Assembly (NCBI GenBank): GCA_022567855.1
Contig: JADFGE010000125.1
Coordinates: forward strand, 1-7,741
Reading direction: 5' to 3'
Source: Planctomycetota bacterium
GTDB taxonomy: Bacteria > Planctomycetota > Phycisphaerae > Phycisphaerales > SM1A02
DNA: 7,741 nucleotides
In this document: positions 1-5,572 of the stretch, piece after piece
Layout of the letters: every line of letters starts with the position of its first letter
Position numbering within the stretch: position 1 is the stretch's first letter
Notes under the pieces: model-generated
Told to the model about the DNA's origin: nothing
What the model saw: only the letters and a program-made list of their open reading frames with translations
The model's database searches: none
Position numbers and translations under genes: made by a program

Positions 1-154
1 GTTTGAAAAGTCTAACTTTGTGAACAGCGGTGAACGACACTCGTTGTTGGTGTCAAGAGCGTACTGCTGATATGAGCCGGGGCAATAACCATGGGCGGCA
101 ATAGCCCCACTGGCCCAATACCGGACCTGACTATCCCGCCAAAGTTGCCTAGGT
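1..154. other. Flank beyond the mutS stop, no gene recognised
   Basis: No supportable gene is present. One plus-strand frame is open from the left edge for about 22 codons and could be the tail of a gene outside the window, but nothing in it is recognisable. A short GGGGC/GCCCC inverted repeat (79-83 with 104-108) lies downstream of mutS. It has only five pairs, a long loop and no T-tract, so I do not call it a terminator. Confidence 0.4.
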
Positions 155-2134
155 TCACTCTTGGGGGCTCGACGACGTTTGGGACGAATTCTCATCGTCG
201 AGCGAGCTTTTTCCGGTAATGAACTGACAAAGTGAACGCAGCCTGTCGAACGCCTCCAACGGGCTGAGTTTCGTCAGATCGACCTCGCGCAGCTGCTGAA
301 GGATTGGGTGCTCGACGTACTCGGTAAAGAGGCTCAGTTGGCGGGAATCGGGTGCCGCCGCCATAGACCCGCCCTGGACCACCGCGGGCGTCGATTCGGA
401 TTGCACGACCAGGGTGTCGAGCAGTTCGGAGGCCCGCTGCACGGTTTGAGGCGGGATGCCGGCCAGTTTCGCGACATGGATGCCGTAGCTGCGGTCAGTT
501 CGCCCGGGGAGGATGCGATACAGGAAGATAATCTGCTCGCCCCATTCCCGCACCGAAACGTGCAGGTTCCGGACGTTGTCCAATCGATCCGCAACCGCCG
601 TGAGTTCGTGATAGTGCGTGGCGAAGAGTGTGCGGCAGCGGCGCTGGGCGAGTGTCTCGGCGATCGCCCACGCCAGTGACAGCCCGTCCAAGGTGCTCGT
701 GCCCCGCCCGATCTCATCCAAAATGACCAGGCTGCGCTCGGTCGCGTGATGAAGGATGTTGGCCGTCTCGGTCATCTCGACCATGAAGGTGGACTGACCG
801 GCGTGCAATTCATCGGACGCGCCGATGCGGGTGAAGATTCGGTCGATCAGGCCGATCGTCGCCGCCTCAGCCGGCACGAAGCAACCGGTATGCGCCAGCA
901 GAACAATCAGCGCAGTTTGTCGTATGTACGTGCTCTTGCCGGCCATGTTGGGGCCGGTGATCAGGGCGAGCGTAGCCCGGTCACTTGGGATCGGATCGTC
1001 GGCCGTCTCGGGTTCGTCGCTTCGTGGTTCCGTCATTGGATCACTCGCGCCGAGCACACAATCATTGGGCACGAAGCGCTCGCCCAGCGTCCGATCGAGC
1101 ACCGGATGTCGTCCCGCCTTGATGTCGATCACGGGCTCCGGCACCACGGCGGGACGAACGTACGCGTGCCGGGTGGAAACCTCGGCGAAGCACAAGAGAA
1201 CGTCCAACTCCGCTACGAGGTCCGCAAATTCACCGATCGCTTCAGCCTGTTTGGCGACCTCGCGGCACAGCCGTTCAAACAACAGTATCTCCCGGTCAAC
1301 TGCGCGCGTCTGGGCGGAGGTGACCTTATGTTCGAACTCCTTGAGCTTGGGCGTGACGTAGCGCTCCGCGTTCTTGAGCGTCTGCTTGCGCGAGAACGTG
1401 TCGGGGACTTTTTCGGTATGCCGATGGGTGATCTCGATGTAGTAGCCGAACACCTTGTTGTATCCGACTTTCAGCGACGGGATCCCGGTCTGCTTGATGA
1501 GTTGTTGTTGATACTCGACCAGCCAGGTGTTGGCGTCGCGCTGAAGTCGGCGGGCCTCGTCGAGCGGTTGATCGATACCGTCGCGAAAGAGTCCGCCTTC
1601 GCGCAGATGGCCCGGCGGTGAATCAACACAGCGGGTGAGGATCGTTTCGCCCAGCGGGTTCAGCGGGCCGGCGAGCTGCTTGGCCCGGTCCAGCGCTGCG
1701 GCGAACGCCCGTTGATCGGCCAGCACTGCCGTCAGATCCCCGATCTTGCCGATCGAATGGCCGAGGGCGACGACATCGCGCGGGGTGACTCGTGCGGTCG
1801 CGACCCGCCCGACGATGCGCGCGACATCCTGCACGTCGCAGATTTGCGTGGCCAGGGCGGCGCGCAGGTCCTGATCATCGACCAAGGCGGCCACGGCCCG
1901 CTGCCTGGTGTTGATGGTTTCGAGATCTCGCAGGGGGAAGCAAAGCCAGCGACGAAGCAGCCGTTTGCCCATGGCGGTGCGGCAGCGATGGAAGATGCTG
2001 AGCAACGATCCTGCGGTGGTCCCGCTTCGCATCGTTCGCATGATTTCAAGGCTGTACAGGGAAGTGGCGTCGATCGTCACATACGTGTCCGGCGCCTCCA
2101 GCTTGGGTGGTCGCAAGTGGCCGAGCCGCCCGTC
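155..2134 (-). CDS. mutS: DNA mismatch repair ATPase MutS, C-terminal portion (out of frame with its N-terminal part)
   Basis: This is the lever/clamp, ATPase and C-terminal part of MutS, the protein that recognises mismatches and small loops and recruits MutL. Numbering follows a 930-residue product joined across the frameshift. The segment starts in the linker 'DGRLGHLRPP' (from residue 272). It continues through the lever and clamp ('GYNKVFGYYIEIT', about 494-506), Walker A 'GPNMAGKST' (665-673), the Walker B region 'VILDEIGRGTSTLDG' with acidic pair D744/E745, and 'FATHYHEL' just after. Near the end are a beta-clamp-binding motif 'QLSLF' (870-874) and the C-terminal 'LSPLEAFDRL' helix. 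An acidic insertion (about 633-658) precedes the Walker A strand. The frame stays open upstream to an ATG at 2185, but the residues between 2185 and 2134 are not MutS-like, because the true protein uses the other frame there. No independent start with a ribosome-binding site is visible at the break, so this part is unlikely to be made on its own. Confidence 0.95.
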   Translation of the reverse strand, partial: DGRLGHLRPPKLEAPDTYVTIDATSLYSLEIMRTMRSGTTAGSLLSIFHRCRTAMGKRLLRRWLCFPLRDLETINTRQRAVAALVDDQDLRAALATQICDVQDVARIVGRVATARVTPRDVVALGHSIGKIGDLTAVLADQRAFAAALDRAKQLAGPLNPLGETILTRCVDSPPGHLREGGLFRDGIDQPLDEARRLQRDANTWLVEYQQQLIKQTGIPSLKVGYNKVFGYYIEITHRHTEKVPDTFSRKQTLKNAERYVTPKLKEFEHKVTSAQTRAVDREILLFERLCREVAKQAEAIGEFADLVAELDVLLCFAEVSTRHAYVRPAVVPEPVIDIKAGRHPVLDRTLGERFVPNDCVLGASDPMTEPRSDEPETADDPIPSDRATLALITGPNMAGKSTYIRQTALIVLLAHTGCFVPAEAATIGLIDRIFTRIGASDELHAGQSTFMVEMTETANILHHATERSLVILDEIGRGTSTLDGLSLAWAIAETLAQRRCRTLFATHYHELTAVADRLDNVRNLHVSVREWGEQIIFLYRILPGRTDRSYGIHVAKLAGIPPQTVQRASELLDTLVVQSESTPAVVQGGSMAAAPDSRQLSLFTEYVEHPILQQLREVDLTKLSPLEAFDRLRSLCQFITGKSSLDDENSSQTSSSPQE

Positions 2135-2148
2135 ACCCGGCGGCCGGG
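2133..2148 (-). other. mutS: Frameshift site in mutS within a GC palindrome
   Basis: Reading the minus strand, the N-terminal frame ends GCC-GCC-GGG-TGA-C. Moving forward by one base gives GGT-GAC, which continues directly into the rest of MutS as Gly-Asp. The bases at 2136-2148 form a perfect odd palindrome (CCCGGC-G-GCCGGG on the plus strand), able to fold into a tight GC hairpin. Such a site is prone to replication slippage and base-calling error. The break falls in the variable linker between the connector and lever domains. Confidence 0.85.
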
Positions 2149-2948
2149 GAGGCCTGTGTTTCCTGGAGGTACCGCAGCAACGCACCGGCCGGGCCGAGCG
2201 TCGGGTCCTCCTCGGTCAACCCAAACCCCACGAGGGTCGCCACCTGGTAGTGCTCCTTGAGGCAATCGCGGGCTTCGGTGAGGCGGAAGGTCCACGCCGG
2301 CCGAGCCGTCAAAGCGACCTTCGTTGCGGTGGCGATCGCCTCGATCCGAGGCGGGACGGCGCCGTCGGCCGTCTCCGCATAGAGCAACTCACTGGGACCG
2401 ATCCTGGTCAGCTCATCAACGACCCGGCCCGCGGGCAGGGTGTGCAGGGAGAACGTGCCCGTGGACAGCTCAGCCACCGCGGCCACTGCGGCCGCGTTGT
2501 CGCCCGGCTCGATGAACTGGATCGCCGCGAGTTGGTTCGGCGTTGATTCATCCAGGAGCGTTTCGTCCACCAGTGTCCCGGGCGTGACCACACGTGTCAC
2601 CGCCCGATCGACGATGCCCTTGGCCTCCTTCGGGTCCTGGATTTGATCGCAGACTGCCACGCGATACCCGGCCTCGATCATTCGCCGGAGGTACGTTTCG
2701 ACCGCATGGTGCGGTACGCCGGCCATCGGCACGCCTTCGGTCCGTTGCGTCAGGGTGAGGCCGAGCACGCGATGCACCAGCTTCGCGTCCTCATTGAACA
2801 TTTCATAGAAATCGCCCATACGAAAAAAGAGCACACAATCGGGGTGCTGCCGCTTGAAACGGGCGTATTGGCGCATGGCCGGCGTAAGATGCGAATCGCG
2901 GCTCTGGCCGGCGGCGGGCGGGGTGGACGTGTCCGTGGTGGTGGTCAT
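2133..2948 (-). CDS. mutS: DNA mismatch repair protein MutS, N-terminal portion ending at a premature TGA
   Basis: The segment encodes 271 residues: the mismatch-binding domain and the connector domain of MutS. The signature 'FFRMGDFYEMF' lies at residues 41-51, including the Phe-x-Glu pair (F47, E49) that contacts the mismatched base. 'GVPMAGVPHHAVETYL' and 'YRVAVCDQIQDP' follow as in typical MutS. The frame runs through 'GALLRYLQETQASPAAG' and meets TGA at 2135-2133, where family members continue into the lever domain. I chose the ATG at 2948 because the longer open frame (ATG at 3092) runs back through the terminator and the tRNA gene. There is no obvious Shine-Dalgarno sequence, and a TACAAT box lies 10 bases before this ATG. 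As read, this fragment lacks the ATPase and could not carry out repair alone. Confidence 0.93.
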   Translation of the reverse strand: MTTTTDTSTPPAAGQSRDSHLTPAMRQYARFKRQHPDCVLFFRMGDFYEMFNEDAKLVHRVLGLTLTQRTEGVPMAGVPHHAVETYLRRMIEAGYRVAVCDQIQDPKEAKGIVDRAVTRVVTPGTLVDETLLDESTPNQLAAIQFIEPGDNAAAVAAVAELSTGTFSLHTLPAGRVVDELTRIGPSELLYAETADGAVPPRIEAIATATKVALTARPAWTFRLTEARDCLKEHYQVATLVGFGLTEEDPTLGPAGALLRYLQETQASPAAG

Positions 2949-2958
2949 CGGCCCGCGG

Positions 2959-2964
2959 ATTGTA
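2959..2964 (-). promoter_or_regulatory. Candidate -10 box of mutS
   Basis: TACAAT on the minus strand matches five of six positions of the sigma-70 consensus TATAAT. It lies after the tRNA terminator and leaves 10 bases before the mutS ATG. A transcript from it would have only a few bases of leader, consistent with the missing Shine-Dalgarno sequence. No convincing -35 box is seen at 16-18 bases. Confidence 0.4.
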
Positions 2965-2996
2965 CGAAAACCGCCGCCAACACCGCACGAAAACCT

Positions 2997-3029
2997 AAAA
3001 AGAAACGCCCACGGGCCGTACCGTGGGCG
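2997..3029 (-). terminator. Intrinsic terminator of the tRNA-Ala gene
   Basis: On the minus strand, CGCCCACGG and CCGTGGGCG pair perfectly over 9 bp around a six-base loop, followed by TTTCTTTTT. This is a textbook Rho-independent terminator starting five bases past the tRNA 3' end. There is no T-tract on the plus-strand side, so it acts in the tRNA direction only. It separates the tRNA from mutS transcriptionally. Confidence 0.9.
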
Positions 3030-3034
3030 ATATG

Positions 3035-3107
3035 TGGAGCAGATGAGAGTCGAACTCACAACCTCCTCGATGCGACCGAGGCGCTCTCCCAATTGAGCTA
3101 CTGCCCC
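3035..3107 (-). tRNA. tRNA-Ala (anticodon CGC)
   Basis: A 73-base cloverleaf is visible on the minus strand. The acceptor stem is GGGGCAG/CTGCTCC, the D stem GCTC/GAGC, the anticodon stem CCTCG/CGAGG, and the T stem GTGAG/CTCAT with loop TTCGACT. The anticodon loop GTCGCAT reads CGC, decoding the alanine codon GCG. The G3-U70 wobble pair in the acceptor stem is the known identity element of alanine tRNA and supports the call independently. The discriminator base is A. The 3' CCA is not encoded and would be added by the CCA-adding enzyme. An intrinsic terminator follows directly. Confidence 0.93.
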
Positions 3108-3118
3108 AAAATCAGGTT

Positions 3119-3136
3119 GGCGAAAGGAATTTCGCC
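3119..3136 (-). other. Hairpin in the tRNA-Ala 5' leader
   Basis: GGCGAAA and TTTCGCC form a perfect 7-bp inverted repeat around four bases, beginning 12 bases upstream of the mature tRNA 5' end. The loop reads TTCC on the tRNA strand and GGAA (a GNRA-type tetraloop) on the other strand. It would lie at the very 5' end of the precursor if the promoter proposed at 3142-3171 is used. Its function is unknown. Confidence 0.5.
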
Positions 3137-3141
3137 CTATG

Positions 3142-3171
3142 ATCCTAATCGGCTTTGGACACTGAGGCCAA
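3142..3171 (-). promoter_or_regulatory. Possible promoter of tRNA-Ala
   Basis: On the minus strand, TTGGCC (3171-3166) and TAGGAT (3147-3142) are separated by 18 bases. Each matches four of six consensus positions. Predicted initiation near 3135 would start the transcript at the leader hairpin, about 28 bases before the mature tRNA. This is only a pattern match. Confidence 0.3.
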
Positions 3172-3200
3172 TCCGACCCCGTAAAGTGCCGGCCTGGTAC

Positions 3201-3229
3201 TTTTCATCGTCGATCCCGGCCGCTAGATT
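3201..3229 (+). promoter_or_regulatory. Possible promoter of the ArsR-family gene
   Basis: TTTTCA (3201-3206) and TAGATT (3224-3229) are spaced by 17 bases. Each matches four of six sigma-70 consensus bases. Initiation would give a leader of about 38 bases containing the AGGAGG ribosome-binding site. No clear ArsR operator dyad overlaps it. Confidence 0.35.
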
Positions 3230-3273
3230 AGACGGTTTCCCCCACACGCCACAGATATCCGCTGAGGAGGAGA

Positions 3274-3696
3274 ATGACAGGTATGCTCGATCAGCTCTCG
3301 GCACGGCCCGAATCGCTCGGCGATGTCGCGCGATTCCTTCGTACGCTTTCGGACCCGACGCGACTTCGCCTGCTCGGGATCCTGCAAGACGGCGAGCAGA
3401 ACGTCACGGCGCTGCGCCGCACGCTCGCGCTTCCACAGCCGACCGTGAGCCACCACTTAGCGCTGCTCCGTTCGGCGGGGCTGGTCACCAATCGACGCGA
3501 CGGCAAGCAGGTGTTCTATTCGCTGAATCGCCAGATCGCCTCGCCGCTGGCTGAGCGCCGCGGGTTGAACATCGTCACCGAAGCCGTCGAGTTGCGCATC
3601 GCCCACGCCGGCGTCAACGGTGAGCTGAAACGCCAAGCACCGCCGCCTGGCGCCGACGGTGAAGCATCGCGGGTGGCGATCGCTTTGGGCGAGTAG
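3274..3696 (+). CDS. ArsR/SmtB-family winged-helix transcriptional regulator
   Basis: This 140-residue protein is a small DNA-binding repressor of the ArsR/SmtB type. 'LSDPTRLRLLGIL' (25-37) is the family's signature second helix. The helix-turn-helix spans about 43-70, with recognition helix 'QPTVSHHLALLR' (55-66), and the wing follows as 'VTNRRDGKQVFYSLN' (71-85). The roughly 30-residue tail is rich in Pro, Ala and Gly and probably flexible. The protein has no cysteine, and the usual metal-binding ELCVCD-type site in the helix before the recognition helix is replaced by 'NVTALRRTL'. It therefore cannot sense metal by the classical thiolate site; the inducer is unknown. An excellent AGGAGG (3265-3270) precedes the start. 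Spacing is short for the ATG at 3274 and long for a second in-frame ATG at 3283, so the true start may be either. The next gene, a ZIP-like transporter, begins 70 bases downstream on the same strand and is a plausible target, by position only. Confidence 0.9.
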   Translation: MTGMLDQLSARPESLGDVARFLRTLSDPTRLRLLGILQDGEQNVTALRRTLALPQPTVSHHLALLRSAGLVTNRRDGKQVFYSLNRQIASPLAERRGLNIVTEAVELRIAHAGVNGELKRQAPPPGADGEASRVAIALGE

Positions 3697-3750
3697 CGCC
3701 GACGATCAAACCCCATTCCGGAAATCGAGGAACTCGAAACCGACCGCGTG

Positions 3751-3756
3751 TAGAGT
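3751..3756 (+). promoter_or_regulatory. Candidate -10 box before the ZIP-like gene
   Basis: TAGAGT fits TANNNT (four of six to TATAAT) and ends exactly 10 bases before the ATG at 3767, the same spacing as TACAAT before mutS. No -35 box is apparent. A perfect 8-bp palindrome TTCCGGAA sits upstream at 3716-3723 and could be a binding site, but nothing else supports that. Confidence 0.3.
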
Positions 3757-3766
3757 GGGGCGGCCG

Positions 3767-4690
3767 ATGTCGTTCATGCTTCTGCTCATCTACTGCCTGC
3801 TGATCGTTCTGGCCTCACTGGCCGGGGGATGGATCCCGCTGGTCGTGCGCCTGACGCACCGCCGACTTGAACTGGCGATAAGCTTCGTCTCCGGCGCCAT
3901 GCTTGGCGTCGCGCTGCTGCATCTGTTGCCGCATGCGTGGATGCAGCGCGCCGCTTGGCTTCGCCAGAGCGCGACAAGTTCCGAATTTGGGCACGGCGAC
4001 TTCAGCGCGGTCGTGGGATGGATGCTCGGTGGTTTCCTAGCCATGTTCCTCATTGAACGGTTCTTTTGCTTTCACCATCACGATTCAATCGAGGAACAGA
4101 CGCCGCGCGACGATGCGCCGCACCCTCGACACGGCCACACGTTGACATGGGCGGGGGCAGCGCTGGGGTTGACGATCCATAGTCTCATCGCCGGGGTTGC
4201 CCTTGGGGCGAGCGTCGTGGCTGAGCGTCATGGTGAGACAGGCGTTTCGTTGGCTGGATTCGGCGCGTTTCTTATGATCGTTCTGCACAAGCCGTTTGAT
4301 TCACTGACGTTGGGGACGCTGATGGCCGCGCAGCGCCGTTCGGCCCGACTACGGCATGTGATCAACGGCGCTTTTGGTCTGGTCGTTCCGCTCGGCGTCG
4401 TGCTGTTTTTCCTCGGACTGGGCGATGAAAGCGCCGAACAATCGCTGCTGATCAGCCGGGCGCTCGCGTTCTCAGCGGGGACGTTTCTGTGTATTGCGCT
4501 GAGCGATTTGTTGCCGGAGTTACAGTTTCACCAACACGATCGAATCAAGTTGACGGCGGCGCTGCTGCTAGGACTTGCGCTCGCCTGGGGCGCGAGTTGC
4601 TTCGAAGTGCAAACCCACGATCACGCGAGCTTCACAGGCGCAGCTGGCGCTAGCGCAATCCCGGTGCAGTTGTCGCCGAGCGATGAGTAA
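3767..4690 (+). CDS. ZIP-family metal transporter-like membrane protein
   Basis: This 307-residue integral membrane protein shows about eight hydrophobic segments, roughly at 4-27, 35-57, 80-99, 126-150, 162-187, 200-218, 229-250 and 262-279. A histidine- and aspartate-rich loop lies between the third and fourth ('FHHHDSIEE...PRHGH', 102-124), as is typical of ZIP proteins, which move zinc or other divalent cations into the cytoplasm. Further family marks are 'LLHLLPHAW' in helix 2, 'IHSLIAGVALGAS' in helix 4, 'LHKPFDSLTLG' in helix 5 and 'ALSDLLPELQFHQHD' near helix 7. The metal-binding residues are unusual. In helix 4 (H138-S139) the usual acidic residue is Ala142. In helix 5 the pattern is H174-K175-P-F-D178, with Lys where an acidic or amide ligand is common. 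The open frame extends upstream to 3659, but that part overlaps the previous gene and is not membrane-like, so I start at 3767. There is no clear Shine-Dalgarno sequence. The stop codon overlaps the next start. Confidence 0.85.
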   Translation: MSFMLLLIYCLLIVLASLAGGWIPLVVRLTHRRLELAISFVSGAMLGVALLHLLPHAWMQRAAWLRQSATSSEFGHGDFSAVVGWMLGGFLAMFLIERFFCFHHHDSIEEQTPRDDAPHPRHGHTLTWAGAALGLTIHSLIAGVALGASVVAERHGETGVSLAGFGAFLMIVLHKPFDSLTLGTLMAAQRRSARLRHVINGAFGLVVPLGVVLFFLGLGDESAEQSLLISRALAFSAGTFLCIALSDLLPELQFHQHDRIKLTAALLLGLALAWGASCFEVQTHDHASFTGAAGASAIPVQLSPSDE

Positions 4691-5336
4691 CATCTTCGCC
4701 ATCTTCCGCCTTTTCTGGTCGCCTCGATCGTTGGCGGCCGTCGCGATCGATGTTTCCAACCCGTCAGCAATCGTCGCCAGCACTCTTGCGATCGACTTGG
4801 GGTTGGCGATGCTCGGCGCAGTATTGTGGAGCAGCGTCAGCGAACTCTTTCCCAGCCTGGCCGCCTATGTCCAGGAGTGTGTTGGCATCGCTGCGCGGAT
4901 GGCGGGCCTACTTGGCATCATCTTCACGCCCTGGGTCATATTGTTTGTCGCGATCTTCAAGGACGCGCCGCGGTCTCGTGGGGCGGCCGAGTCACGCGCC
5001 GTCATTCTTTCGACGGTCATCGCCTTGCCTGTCTTGGCTCTGTGGTGTGGGTTTGCGGTAATGGCGCAGGTCCAAGACCTCAACTTTGGATTGCTCATAG
5101 GCAAGCCGACCTGGATTATGTCGCCGGTGATCGGTTTTCTCGGTTCAATATGGTGGTTACCCGTGGGCGTTGTTGTCGTGGCGGTTCTCTGCGAGAGGGC
5201 GACACGTGAGGTGAGACGAACGTTTCGAGAAATCGATCCGCCGCAGTGCGCTGAGTGCGGCTATTGCCTCAAGGGCCTCTACCAGCCGCGCTGCCCCGAA
5301 TGTGGCCAAGAGTTCTTGACGAGCACCGCCACCTGA
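4683..5336 (+). CDS. Four-helix membrane protein with C-terminal zinc ribbon, function unknown
   Basis: This 217-residue protein begins at an ATG that overlaps the preceding stop (ATGAGTAA), suggesting translational coupling. Four hydrophobic stretches lie at about 33-56, 72-94, 106-129 and 143-170. A charged segment (171-186) then leads to a compact zinc ribbon: C189xxC192-GYCLKGL-x-C204xxC207-G. The 'CGYxLxGL...CPxCG' form is a recurrent small domain that I associate with planctomycete proteins, often attached to membrane segments. Its role is not established here. Coupling to a ZIP-like transporter makes a metal-related or partner role conceivable, but that is inference. A TTG-initiated extension to 4575 is possible but lies inside the ZIP gene and looks non-coding. 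I do not recognise a named family for the membrane part. Confidence 0.75.
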   Translation: MSNIFAIFRLFWSPRSLAAVAIDVSNPSAIVASTLAIDLGLAMLGAVLWSSVSELFPSLAAYVQECVGIAARMAGLLGIIFTPWVILFVAIFKDAPRSRGAAESRAVILSTVIALPVLALWCGFAVMAQVQDLNFGLLIGKPTWIMSPVIGFLGSIWWLPVGVVVVAVLCERATREVRRTFREIDPPQCAECGYCLKGLYQPRCPECGQEFLTSTAT

Positions 5337-5351
5337 GCGGCTATCTCTTAT

Positions 5352-5379
5352 TCGCAAGCCTCACCTCTCAAGCCTTCCT
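5352..5379 (+). repeat. Degenerate copy of CCTCAAG heptamer element
   Basis: Read in steps of seven, the bases are tcgCAAG, CCTCAcc, tCTCAAG, CCTTCct (lower case marks deviations from the element's consensus). The phase and the closing CCTTC match the better copies at 5545-5572 (minus) and 7299-7333 (plus). The 11 bases CTCAAGCCTTC (5367-5377) are the perfect inverse of 5547-5557. Confidence 0.55.
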
Positions 5380-5422
5380 TCAACCCTTGACCCGCCTCGA
5401 CCGATGGATATCCTCTACCGCT

Positions 5423-5497
5423 CATGCACCTGATACCGCAGGCCATCTCGATCGGCATTACCAAGCCCCGCTGAGGGCAGGCCGCGATCGGTGCATG
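5423..5497. repeat. Long-range inverted repeat
   Basis: CATGCACC (5423-5430) and GGTGCATG (5490-5497) are a perfect 8-bp inverted repeat with 59 bases between. Inside, GATCGGC and GCCGCGATC could add pairs with a two-base bulge. It may be a structured RNA leader or chance; there is no match to a known riboswitch that I can identify. Confidence 0.3.
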
Positions 5498-5513
5498 TAA
5501 CTCGACGTCACCC

Positions 5514-5538
5514 TCGGCCTCGCTCTCGGCGGGGCCGA
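5514..5538. other. Stable GC hairpin upstream of ileS
   Basis: TCGGCCTCGC (5514-5523) pairs with GCGGGGCCGA (5529-5538) over 10 positions, one of them a T-G wobble, around the loop TCTCG. No T-tract follows on either strand, so it is not a classical terminator. It could still help end transcription of the zinc-ribbon gene or structure the ileS leader. Confidence 0.45.
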
Positions 5539-5544
5539 TGCCAT

Positions 5545-5572
5545 AAGAAGGCTTGAGGCCTGAGGCTTGAGG
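5545..5572 (-). repeat. CCTCAAG heptamer element, intergenic copy
   Basis: Read on the minus strand, this is four in-phase heptamers: CCTCAAG, CCTCAGG, CCTCAAG, then CCTTCTT. It shares 26 of 27 aligned bases with the copy inside ileS (7307-7332 region), in the opposite orientation. It ends about 70 bases before the ileS start. Confidence 0.75.

Noticed and set aside
746..1621. Long plus-strand open frame (291 codons) opposite mutS
   Set aside because: It is the antisense shadow of the well-conserved MutS coding strand in GC-rich DNA. The translation shows no domain and there is no ribosome-binding site.
155..2948. mutS as two separately functioning subunits
   Set aside because: The downstream part has no start codon with a ribosome-binding site at the junction. 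The residues at the boundary join precisely into one MutS chain, so a frameshift is the simpler reading.
2949..3092. Upstream extension of the mutS N-terminus to an ATG at 3092
   Set aside because: The added residues are encoded by the tRNA-Ala gene and its terminator and have no MutS similarity.
3120..3128. GCGAAAGGA shared between the tRNA leader and (inverted) the ileS linker at 7289-7297
   Set aside because: Only nine bases match and the flanks differ, so chance is sufficient.
2643..3554. Plus-strand open frame crossing mutS, the tRNA and arsR
   Set aside because: It runs through a tRNA, a terminator and parts of two real genes, so it cannot be coding.
3659..3766. Longer start for the ZIP-like gene at 3659
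   Set aside because: It overlaps the arsR-type gene and adds a basic non-membrane segment. ATG 3767 begins directly before the first membrane helix.
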